The notes beneath the pieces are model-generated. The model did no database searches and was not told the origin of the DNA. It saw only the letters and a list, made by a program, of their open reading frames with translations. Both the position numbers and the translations under genes were made by a program. A stretch of DNA of 15,432 nt from Rhynchosporium graminicola (lineage: Eukaryota; Ascomycota; Leotiomycetes; Helotiales; Ploettnerulaceae), in contig FJUW01000033.1 of NCBI GenBank assembly GCA_900074885.1, positions 411,042-426,473 on the forward strand, written 5' to 3'. Numbering within the stretch: position 1 is the first letter of the stretch; each line of letters starts with the position of its first letter. Shown in pieces: positions 1-8,217 of the stretch.

Positions 1-1257
1 TAGCGATTATATATAAGGCGTATCATTTCGTATAGAGTATAGTACTTATTTACTAGTTATACTAGTATTCTCGGGCGTAGGAAGACTAATTTACGGATAA
101 GAAGAGGAGTTAGTACTATAGCGCTAAGAGGAGGTATTTATAAGGCGTTCCCGAGTCGCGCTAGCTTTAGCCGAAGACTCGGAATAATAAGTCTTTTCAA
201 TAAATTAACCTTAGTCTTTAGCTTATATAGCCTTAACGTATTCTTCTAGTGTTCTTAACGTTCGGTACTATTAGAAGAGCTATTTCTGTAGCTATACAAG
301 TAGCTTCTCCTATAAGTCTATTTTCAGAGTCGATTGATTATTTACTCTAGCTTTATAAGCTAGCGTACGAAACTCGTAGTAGAATATCTAGAAGGTCTAC
401 TTATAATCTATCTTTAGCGCGGAGTAGCTAGCTCTTGCAGTTTATTAGTCGTATAGATTAGATAAGAAGGAGACAAGTTAAGTAATTATATTAAGTAAAT
501 CGATTATACTACTTTCTTCGTTATATTCTAGTTCTAAGAACGAGAGTTCTAAGTAAGTTCTAGCTATTCTTTCCGTTTAGTTAAGTAACTAATCTTTATA
601 GTAATCTTTATCGATAAAGTAGCTAGAGTAGCGCCGGAGAGCGTTACGTATCTATACTTCCTAGAGTTTTAGAGAGTAGTTAATTCTATTAGAGAGCTTA
701 TTTAGAAGGTTTAGTATCTTCTCTATATACGTAGCGTATAATATTAACGATATTCCTCTAGTAGATTATTCTCGATAACGATTATTAGGCATAAGAGTAG
801 TATTATCTTCTTTAATTAATAGTAGTAGTATTATACGCGATTAAACGTTATTAAACGATATAGACTTAGTAGAGCGCTAAGTAATTAACTAGCGTAGTTC
901 TAGGAACTCGTCCCGTAACTAGCGTAGTTCTGCAGATAAGTTAGTATTTAATTATCTCTCTTCCGCGAGCTTCCTTTCTACCTCTTATAGCTAGTGAGCG
1001 CGGTCTTCCTATAAGTTACTTATAGTTACTATTAATATAGGGGTATTATCAGGGAGGTTTAGCGACTTAGTAAGTTTATTAATTATAATAGGAGTTAGAG
1101 AGCTTAACTCGGACGAGGCGTTATCGCGAGTACTCTCTACTATAGAGAGAGGTAAGTTATAGCGAGTATTACGAGTCGCTAAAGAATAAGAGGTAGAGGG
1201 AGTCGGAGAACTAGTAGTCGATTTATCAGACTTAAGTTACTTTAGTTTAGGTGCTAT
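1..1257 (-). pseudogene. Gag pseudogene of element A, C-terminus cut off
   Basis: One minus-strand frame can be followed for about 419 codons with stops that are only TAA or TAG, each explicable as a mutated Gln or Trp codon. The likely start is ATA at 1257-1255, an ATG mutated by RIP, followed by A-P-K-L-K. An N-terminal Ser/Thr/Pro-rich stretch (about residues 13-60) precedes a coiled coil (about residues 90-130; visible pieces include EVERKLAEER and RDEFLELR). A helical capsid-like region follows (FIDKDYYKD, LEEYVKAI), and then a Ser/Thr-rich tail (SSAKASATRE). No zinc knuckle is reached before the window ends. The layout of disordered N-terminus, coiled coil and helical middle is usual for fungal LTR-element Gag. 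It would be the structural protein of the cytoplasmic particle. No CpA-rich codons remain and no intact product is possible. Confidence 0.72.
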
Positions 1258-1449
1258 TCTTCAAGTTTATACTTAGTATAAGCCTTCTCTATATAGCGTA
1301 GTCTCTTACGTTTAGTAGCTCTAGGTATAGAGGTATAATATAAGTAGATATTTACTATCTTCCTAGACGTAAGTAAAAGAGTTATAGATAATATAACGCT
1401 TACTCTAGAAAGGTCTTAAAACTACCTAAGTAATAAGACCTTATATTAC
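1258..1449 (-). other. Element A leader between LTR and gag
   Basis: This untranslated stretch lies between the LTR and the gag start. It contains a short inverted repeat, GGTCTTA at 1412-1418 with TAAGACC at 1434-1440, close to where a primer-binding site would be. I cannot match it to a tRNA 3' end. Nothing else is recognisable. Confidence 0.35.
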
Positions 1450-1626
1450 TATAAATATAAAGTAGTAAGAATCACTTGAGAATCTATAACTAAGGAGTGA
1501 AGAAGTAGAGAGAGAATAGAAGTATATATATGAAAAGGGGCCCCTAAACTCTACTTGTGTAATCTCGCTTAGCAGTAAGTGTTTCTACCAATAGGGAGAG
1601 ACCTCCAAACCTGACCAGTCGTCACA
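1450..1626 (-). repeat. Candidate 5' LTR of element A
   Basis: The minus strand begins TGTGACGACTGG at 1626, the same nine bases as the LTR of element C. A TATA-like run (1521-1532) and a CT-rich tract follow. The far end is uncertain: I place it at a TATTTATA (about 1450) that could be a mutated ...TTTACA. The segment 1541-1632 keeps many CA and TG dinucleotides (about ten in 92 bases), unlike the flanking sequence. The 3' LTR copy needed to fix the boundaries is not in the window. Confidence 0.55.
1521..1532 (-). promoter_or_regulatory. TATA-like run in LTR A
   Basis: The minus strand reads CATATATATACT about 95 bases inside the LTR, a plausible Pol II TATA position for an LTR promoter. 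AT-rich runs are common in mutated DNA, so this is weak. Confidence 0.25.
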
Positions 1627-1627
1627 A

Positions 1628-4600
1628 TATAACTATAATCCTAGCGTAGACTAGGTAATTAAGAGAGTTACGTTTAGTAACTATAAATATAAGCGCAGTT
1701 AACTAGCCGGTAAATAAGAGGCTAGCGCTGCCTCCTTAATAATAATACTAATAGACTCTAGCTAGTTAAGTTAGGTTCCTAATTAGATAGAACCTAGGAA
1801 TTATCTTAGCTAGATAGATAATATTCAGGAATAGCTACCTGAATTATATAGGAAGTTCTCGAAATTATTCGAGGATCCGCAGGATATAAGAGTTTTACTT
1901 AAGTATAAACTCTAGGATTATAAGATAAACTTTAAAGATAGATTTATACTTATCGCAGAGAAACTTCACTATTATAACTATAATACTATAAGGATACTTA
2001 AGAAGTATTAAGAGTTAAGTATAAAGAAAAGATAGATTCGGAAATCTAAGTTACTATACGCTATTAATATACTAGTAGTTAAGGAAGCAGGAGATCCTAA
2101 GGGAAAACTATACAGAGACTATCAGATAATTAATAGTAGAACTATAAGAGATATATATCTTTTACTAAACGCGTAGTACTTGCGGGATAAGCTAGCTAGA
2201 GTAAAGATATATACTAAGTTAGATTAATATAACGCGTTTAATTTAATCCGAATTAAAGAGAGATATAAGTAGAAGATTACTTTCGTATTACCCTTAGGGC
2301 TATAGGAATATATAGTAATACTATTCGGCTTAACTAATACTCTAGCTATGTATTAAAGATAGAATAATAATATTCTTAAGGACTTTATTAGGAAATTCGC
2401 TATATATTACCTAGATAATATCCTAATATACTCGGAGACTATCGAGGTATACTAGGGCTATATTACCTAAGTTATAGAAGTATTATATAAAGTAGATTCT
2501 AGACTAAAGATATCGAAATATAAATTCTCAGTTAAGTAAGTTACTTTTCTAGAGTATATTATTCGCTTTAGAGAGATAAGTATTAACCTAGAGAAAATTA
2601 AAGCTATAAAGGAATAGGAATCTCTAAAGAATATTAAGGATATATAGTCATAATTAAGTTTCGCTAACTTCTACTAATAGTTTATTAGAAACTATTCTAA
2701 GATTGCCGAACTACTTATGAGCTTAATAAGGAAGGGCGTTCCTTTCACTTGGACTAGCTAGTATAAGGAAGCTTTTCAGAGAATTAAGAAAGAATTTATA
2801 AAAGAATTAATCTTATATAGTTTCGATAAAGAGAAGGAAAGTATAATAGAAATAGATACTTCTAATACTTATACTAGTATAGCTTACCTATAGCGAGATA
2901 ACGAAAGATAACTGCACTTAGTCGCTTACTTTTCAGAGAAAATATCTCTAGCTAAATAGAATTATAATATCTATAAGAAAGAACTTATAGCGATTATTAA
3001 AGTACTTAAATACTAGAAAATATACTTATAAGGAGCTAAGTTCCTAGTTATTATCTATACTAACTATATAAATCTCTGAACTTTTATAACTACTAAGGTC
3101 TTAGATAATTATTAATTAGCTCGATAGTTAGAGGAACTCGTCTCTTTTAATCTAGTTATTAAATATATATAGGGAAAGGATAATATACGAGTAGATACTC
3201 TAAGCAGATTACTAAGTTATAAGGACAATAAGGTCTATAATAAGACTGCTTTACTTAGATAGCTAGATAATAGAGATATAGTTACTAATATCTGAGAAGC
3301 TATTATAATTAAGTAAGAAATTAAGGGACCTTAGTACGATACCTTAAAGGAGGCCCAGAAGAAGGATAGAATATCCCTAGATAAGACTAAGGAACCTATT
3401 ATAAGGAATATAATTAAGAATAGTATTATACGAGTTAATAGGAAAATTTAGCTTCTACTAAGCTTAGTAGAAGTATATATTAAAGAATAATACGAGCTTC
3501 CCGCGTATAAATACTAAGGGATACGAAGAATATATCTAAGGATTTTAAGAAACTACTAGTCGGAAGGACTCCGCCGAGTAGTTAAAGAAGTACTAGCTAA
3601 CTATAATATCTATATTAGGAATAAGTCTTCTTAATATATACCTTATAAGCAGATAATCATAGTACTAATACTACTAATATCTTAGAAATCGATATCATAG
3701 GACTTTATAGGGCTATTACCGCTATCGAAGGACCCGGTTATAGGAGTTAGCTATAATATAATACTTATTATTATAGAGAGACTTACTAAGTATATAATCT
3801 TAGTATTAGTCTTATCTACTCTTACGGCCGAATACTTAGTATAGGTATACCTTAAGGAGGTAGTCTCTAAATATAGAGTACCTGAAGAAATCGTATCAGA
3901 TCGAGATAAGTTATTTATATTAAAGTTCTAAAATACTTTAATAAGGTTCCTAAGGACTAAACGAAAACTATTAATAGCTTTTTATCCTTAGACTAATAGA
4001 GGAAATAAAAGAATAAACTAAGTAGTTAAAGTATACTTATACTACTATATTAACTATTAATAAAACAATTAGGTAGAACTACTACTATTAGCAGAATTCG
4101 CATATAATAGCTTAACTATAGAAATAATAAAGGTTATACTATTCTTCGCGAATTATAGTTATGAACCTATCGCCTATAGAGAACCTAACTTAATAGTTAA
4201 GGATAATAATATAGCTTGTATCTAGGTTAGGAATATCTAAGACCTTTATAAGGAACTTATAGAAGAACTCCGGTTTATAGTAGAGAAGAATACGTACTAT
4301 TATAATAAAAATCGTAATTAGGAGCTAACGCTATAGGAGGGGGATAGGGTTTACTTTCTACGAAAAAATATTAATATATAGAGACTAAGTAATAAGCTAG
4401 ACTATAAGAAACTTAGACTATTTAAAATTAAACGAGTTAAAGGACTTTTGAATTATAAACTCTAGCTACTAGCTATAATAAAGAAGATATTCCTAATATT
4501 CTATATATCCTTATTAGAAAAAGTATTACTAGGAGTACTACTAGCTCCGAAGATATACGCTGAACTAGTTAACCTACTTATAGAATATATTATAAAGGAA

Positions 4601-4849
4601 CTACTAGACTATTAGTATAAATAAGGAATTATTAGATACTTAGTAAAATAGAAGAACTACTTATATTCAGAAAATATATAGGAACTTAAGTTAAGCTTTT
4701 ACTACTTAGTATTACTAGCTAATTTCTATCGATAAAACCTAGATCTACCTAGAGCAGGTTAGTAGAGTTAAAAGGAAATTCGACTATCGGGTTAAATAAG
4801 AGGTCGATAGGGATATCGAAACTAGAGGGTTCCGCGCTTACTAACTTAG
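1628..4849 (+). pseudogene. Pol pseudogene of element B (protease end, RT, RNase H, integrase, chromodomain)
   Basis: Frame 2 is continuous for about 1,070 codons with no indel. It opens with NPSVD, the C-terminal part of a retropepsin. The RT domain spans about codons 79-325, with the catalytic motif read as YLDN at 2408-2419 (normally YxDD). RNase H begins near codon 405 (IEIDTSN; YKKELIAII downstream). The integrase zinc finger shows Y-N-I-Y at 3602-3613 where C-x2-C is expected. The core acidic residues are D at 3701 and D at 3899, with Lys (AAA) at 4007 where Glu should be, at exactly D-35-E spacing. EGDRVYF lies at about 4337. A chromodomain covers about 4580-4715 (ELLDY, IIRYLVK-stop-KNY, SENI). 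Stops replace Trp and Gln throughout. The protein would have copied, integrated and targeted the element, but here it is dead. Confidence 0.93.
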
Positions 4850-5334
4850 TATTATTAGGTACCTCCTCTCTTTCCTATTTCTCCTTTTCTTTCTTTTCTA
4901 GAGCTTTAAAAGTATTAAGCTTAGCTATTAAGTTCAGACTAGTAGTAATTATCTTTTACTACTATTCGTATAAGAAACGTTTCTATTTCTTTAATCTTAT
5001 AATTCGCGTATAGAACTTAGCTATAGCTAAGTCTTCCTTATCCTCTAATTTTTCGATTTAGGAATTAAGACTTTTCTATTCGGAAGCTATAAGTATCCGG
5101 TTCCTTATACGAATATCGTAGGATTTATTTAGTTAGGCGTAATAACTATATCTAGTTAGTTTAGGATCGCGAGGCGATATATACTCTTTATATTCCGCCT
5201 TTTTATATCTAGTATATAGTACTATAATTTTACTACTTAATTTTATTTATCTTCTAAGTATAATATAATCGACTTATTTAGTTAAGCGTTCGGGGGGTAT
5301 AATAAAAGAAGAAGATAGCCGTAAGTAGTCGTTA
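4749..5334 (-). pseudogene. Minus-strand coiled-coil protein remnant, possibly the C-terminus of a DUF3435/FluG-domain (Starship captain-like) protein
   Basis: One minus-strand frame runs about 195 codons, interrupted only by TAA/TAG stops. It reads IPPERLTK near 5297-5275, then YTRYKKAEYKEYISPRDPK, then a strongly charged helical stretch (IEKLEDKEDLAIAKF; IIRLKK-stop-KRFLYE). A K/E-rich segment follows (ALEKKEKEK), then a short acidic/hydrophobic tail (SSFDIPIDLLFNPIVEF) ending at a TAG at 4751-4749. From memory, fungal DUF3435 (former FluG-domain) tyrosine recombinases carry a similar RLKKQ-RFL coiled-coil tail after the recombinase domain, but no catalytic R..H..R..Y residue is visible, so this is a family guess. 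The frame may extend upstream to about 5420. Its 3' end overlaps the end of B's pol on the other strand. Alternatives are an antisense additional ORF of element B or an unrelated host gene fragment. Confidence 0.5.
5292..5297 (+). other. G6 tract, candidate polypurine tract of element B
   Basis: The plus strand reads CGGGGGGTATAATAAAAG. Fungal gypsy elements often end with a G-run directly before the 3' LTR, and TATAAT could be a mutated TGTGAT LTR start. On the minus strand the same bases encode PP of the ORF above, which is the competing explanation. Confidence 0.3.
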
Positions 5335-5582
5335 ATATTTCCTTAGGCGTACTTAAGCGTAAGGATACGCTAAGATAGAAAGAGGATAGTATTACGAACT
5401 AGTATAGTTCTTAGTACTAAAACCGTTCTAGCACTAGAATACTAATAGTACTACCTAGTAGTAAGTACTAGACGGGTTTTAGTACTAGAAAAGAGTTAGT
5501 ACTATTAGAGGAAAGGTACTAATACGGTTATAGTATAAACTAGCGAGTAGTACTATATATCTACCTGTATTAAAGTAATAAT
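5335..5582. repeat. 248-bp block, copy 1
   Basis: As far as I can compare by eye, this is identical base for base to 5584-5831 (offset 249). It is non-coding and rich in AGTACTA words, and may belong to the 3' LTR of element B. See the N at 5583 for why the duplication is probably artificial. Confidence 0.93.
5413..5486. repeat. Inverted repeat inside the 248-bp block
   Basis: AGTACTAAAACC at 5413-5424 is the exact reverse complement of GGTTTTAGTACT at 5475-5486. The match continues imperfectly inward (CGTTCTAGCACTAG against CTAGTGCTAGAACG-like bases), giving a foldable stem. The same structure recurs in copy 2 at 5662-5735. It could be a terminal-inverted-repeat remnant or part of an LTR. 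No element was recognised. Confidence 0.55.
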
Positions 5583-5583
5583 N
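5583..5583. other. Single ambiguous base (N) between two identical 248-bp copies
   Basis: The only N in the window lies exactly between the two copies. This is the pattern produced when two contigs with overlapping ends are placed side by side instead of merged, so the true locus may have one copy. Confidence 0.85.
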
Positions 5584-5831
5584 ATATTTCCTTAGGCGTA
5601 CTTAAGCGTAAGGATACGCTAAGATAGAAAGAGGATAGTATTACGAACTAGTATAGTTCTTAGTACTAAAACCGTTCTAGCACTAGAATACTAATAGTAC
5701 TACCTAGTAGTAAGTACTAGACGGGTTTTAGTACTAGAAAAGAGTTAGTACTATTAGAGGAAAGGTACTAATACGGTTATAGTATAAACTAGCGAGTAGT
5801 ACTATATATCTACCTGTATTAAAGTAATAAT
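5584..5831. repeat. 248-bp block, copy 2
   Basis: This is the perfect second copy of 5335-5582. It is followed by 15 bases (5832-5846) with nothing recognisable before the copia LTR. Confidence 0.93.
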
Positions 5832-5846
5832 AGTATTATAGCTATA

Positions 5847-6078
5847 TGTAATCTAGGATCACGTGATATGCTAGACTGCTAGATAGGTCGCGAGAGCTTA
5901 CGCGCTCTATAAGACGGTCTTATATAGCTAGTATAAGGGAACGAAGATTCTTTATAAGACTAGCACTTCTACTATTAGATAGGAGCTTTATACTTAAATT
6001 CAAATAGTAATTAAAACCTGCTTATAATATCTTAATTCTAATTAAGAACCGAACTTCTTATTTACTTTACTTTATAGC
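5847..6078 (+). repeat. Candidate copia 5' LTR
   Basis: It begins TGTAATCTAGGATCACGTGA and contains the perfect palindrome ATCACGTGAT (5858-5867), a feature I associate with fungal copia LTRs. The 3' end is placed at TTTACTTTATA near 6078 (possibly TTACA before mutation) and is uncertain. No second LTR copy is available to confirm it. Confidence 0.5.
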
Positions 6079-6138
6079 TGATACTAACCGACGAGCCTGT
6101 ACACCGCGTACCAGTCAGAACCAGGAACGTTACAGGAG
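6079..6138 (+). other. CA/TG-retaining junction between copia LTR and pol
   Basis: These 60 bases keep CA and TG dinucleotides (for example CCTGTACACC, ACCAGTCAG) unlike the mutated flanks. They connect the LTR directly to the middle of the protease. In frame they read QSEPGTLQE rather than the D-S/T-G active-site segment expected just here, so this is probably a deletion junction that removed gag and the protease N-terminus. Confidence 0.4.
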
Positions 6139-7931
6139 CATATATCTAACGACTTTTCTAAGTTTACTTTATATACGCTAAGAGACGATTTATAGTATAT
6201 ACTTATTATTAATAGGCTATTACGCTCTACTAGGATTAGAAGTTATACGATTAAGGCGCTGAAAACCGATAGTATAGTACGTATATTAGAGTGCTACGAT
6301 ATACTATATATCTTATAGTCTCTAGTCTACTTATACTCCGGTTCTAAATTAAATAAATTAGGAGGTTATTTATATAGTTCTCTTCTCTATACGTCTAAGG
6401 AGAAAGAGATCTATATAATTAATAAAGATCTATTTATTATTGAAGAGACCTCTAGCGTAGGGTACGCTAGCCTTCCGGGTTTAAGCTTACCTGTAGCAGT
6501 AGAGTAAGCTATAGTCGATATAGAGCTTTAATATAGACGTATATATTACGCTAGCTTTGACGTAGTACGATATACTTAATCTATAGTTACTAGTATAAAG
6601 TTTATAGAGCTTAAGACTAGTAGAACTCGCCTTTGCGTATTATATGAGAAAGGCCGACTTATTCGGAAGGTTAATAAGGTATTAGCACGTGCTCGACTTG
6701 CTAGATTAATAGATGAAATCCATATAGATATAGTATATCTTAAACCTAAGGGTCTGAATAGTTACTCTTACGCCTCTATCTTCTTATACGCTTATTCGAC
6801 TAGAAAGTGGGCTTTTACTTATACTAAGAAGTCGGATATATACTTAGCTAATCAAAAGCTAATTAAGTTAGCCGAAATATAGTATTACTATAAAATTAAG
6901 GTATAGAGATATAACAGGGGTAAGGAGTACTCTCCCTCTTAGATAAAAGAGCTTACTAACTACCTTGGAATACTACTAGAGAAGTCTACTCTATATACTC
7001 TAGAGTAAGATAGAAGAGCTAAACGCTCTATACGTACGATTATCGAGAAGATACGTATAGTTATAGCAGATCAGAATATACTTAACTATATATAGCCGGA
7101 GATTCTACTCGCCTATATATATATTACTAACCTTACCTCTACCTCTAGAGTAGAAGGGAAGACTCCTTTTAAGTGCTTCTAGGACGATATTAAGCTAGGG
7201 GTGAACTATACTCCTTCTATTAAGTATCTCCGTATATTAGGATATCCTATCTTTATACTAATTAATAAGGAGAAGAGAGTCTAGAGCTATAAGGTAGCTC
7301 CTAGAGCTGAAAAGGGTATTCTAGTGGGATTTAAAGGTTATAATATCTATAGATACCTAGTTAATAGAAAGGTAGTTCGTATCTCTTATTTACGATTTGA
7401 TAAATATAGCTTAGTTATAGAACCTTACGAAGAAGACGCTATAATAGTACCTTAAACTAGAAGTAATTCTATTGATAATTTGAGTTAAAATCAAGATGTC
7501 GAGGTTACTAGTGCTACTACTTCTGATATAGGTATTATAAGCTAAGACGAGGATTCCGAAGTCGAAATCGATAGTACGGAAGATACTAAGTCTATAGTTA
7601 CGGACGAAGTTCTAGCACTAGAAGTCGATATCCCGGAGTAAGTTACTATATAAAAGAAGTATAGTAGATCTCCTGGATCTAAGAACTATATACTAATATA
7701 CATTCCTAAGGCTATACGTTCAGGTCGGAACATAAATCCGATTCTAAATTCGACGCCTAAGATAACCCCGGAACTAAATAATAGCTACTCTTATGCTATC
7801 TCTCTATTAGAAGAAGAATTAGAGAGTACTAGTTAGTATCGACTCGACTTTTATACAGCTTAAGAAGAGTCTCTATTCTTAGATAATCCGACTACTTTAG
7901 ATTAGGCTATAAAGAGAGCTAATTAGCTAAA
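6139..7931 (+). pseudogene. Copia Pol pseudogene (protease end, GAG-pre-integrase, integrase), C-terminus missing
   Basis: Frame 1 is continuous for about 597 codons. It opens HISNDFSKFT, the part of a copia protease just after the active site, then LECYDILYI and YSGSKLNKLGGYL. The GAG-pre-integrase zinc region is near 6523 (L-stop-YRRIYYASFD, with Tyr where His is expected). The integrase core has D at 6727 (IHIDIV), Asn (AAC) at 6913 in RYNRGKEY where Asp is expected, and Lys (AAA) at 7021 where Glu is expected. The 6913-7021 spacing is exactly D-35-E. LGYPIF, APRAEKGILVGF and RDV-like VRISYLRFD follow as in copia polyproteins, then an acidic linker (about 7480-7660) and the first residues leading to RT. 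The integrase would be inactive. Confidence 0.92.
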
Positions 7932-8206
7932 TGTGACGACAGCTCACCTGAAGGTCACATGAGAAGAAGGATAGATACTAGGGCCTAAGTTCATAGGTAT
8001 CCCGGCAGAACTAGTATCCGACTCGGTATAGTATCGGACTAGTACTAGTATATATATATAAGGTACCTTATACTCTATCTCTCTTCTTCTTCCTTCGGTA
8101 TCTTTTTATTTCCTTCGTAGTAGACTATATAAGATCACTCTTAGCCTCTCTACTTGTTTATTCTTACTTATATACTGCCTTAAGTCTTATGTTATTATAT
8201 TAAACA
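7932..8206 (+). repeat. 5' LTR of element C
   Basis: The LTR runs from TGTGACGACAGCTCACC at 7932 to TTATATTAAACA ending at 8206, giving TG...CA ends and 275 bp. Near the start TGTGAC (7932-7937) is mirrored by GTCACA (7954-7959). A TATA-rich run lies at 8049-8063, followed by pyrimidine-rich sequence as is common in fungal LTR promoters. It shares TGTGACGAC with LTR A. Much of its CA/TG content survives. Confidence 0.7.
8049..8063 (+). promoter_or_regulatory. TATA-like run in LTR C
   Basis: TATATATATATAAGG lies about 117 bases into the LTR and upstream of a CT-rich tract, a plausible Pol II promoter position. The evidence is composition only. Confidence 0.35.
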
Positions 8207-8217
8207 AAAAGATCAAG

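Larger units (their letters stand above)
1..1626 (-). mobile_element. Element A: LTR retrotransposon, 5' part (LTR, leader, gag), truncated by window edge
   Basis: On the minus strand the element starts with TGTGACGACTGG at 1626, continues through a candidate LTR and leader, and enters a gag frame at 1257 that runs to the window edge. The pol part would lie left of position 1. Immediately right of 1626 the plus strand resumes in the middle of the protease of element B, so A most likely inserted into B. The bases following the LTR (ATATA, 1627-1631) are the expected position of a 5-bp target duplication, but the other flank is not in view. The LTR start resembles that of element C (shared TGTGACGAC), which suggests a Ty3/Gypsy relative. 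That family call is inference, because no pol domain of A is visible. Confidence 0.75.
1627..5846 (+). mobile_element. Element B: Ty3/Gypsy chromovirus, 5' part displaced by element A
   Basis: The element is visible from the end of its protease, at the junction with the LTR of A, through RT, RNase H, integrase and chromodomain, and then a 3' region. Its gag and first LTR should lie left of element A, outside the window. The right boundary is uncertain. A G6 tract at 5292-5297 followed by TATAATAAAAG could be the polypurine tract and 3' LTR start (TGTGAT or TGTAAT before mutation), with the LTR then running through the repeated block to just before the copia LTR at 5847. That reading conflicts with the minus-strand ORF extending across the same G tract, so I treat the end as provisional. 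Confidence 0.75.
5847..7931 (+). mobile_element. Ty1/Copia element, 5' fragment cut by element C
   Basis: A candidate LTR (5847 to about 6078) is followed by a pol frame in the Ty1/Copia order, with integrase upstream of RT. The frame stops at 7931, where the LTR of element C begins, just as the RT domain should start (LD-stop-AIKRAN). The five bases before the junction, CTAAA (7927-7931), are the predicted target duplication. The rest of RT and RNase H should resume after C's 3' LTR, which is outside the window. No gag or zinc knuckle is found between LTR and protease, so the element was already internally deleted or is a rearranged copy. Confidence 0.78.

Noticed and set aside
887..931. Direct repeat AACTAGCGTAGTTCT at 887-901 and 917-931
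   Set aside because: It falls in the coiled coil of Gag A and encodes repeated heptad residues (ELR-L...ELR-L), so it is coding repetition and not a separate repeat element.
5858..5867. ATCACGTGAT palindrome as a host transcription-factor site
   Set aside because: It contains CACGTG, but it sits just inside a retrotransposon LTR with no gene nearby. It is described as part of the LTR only.
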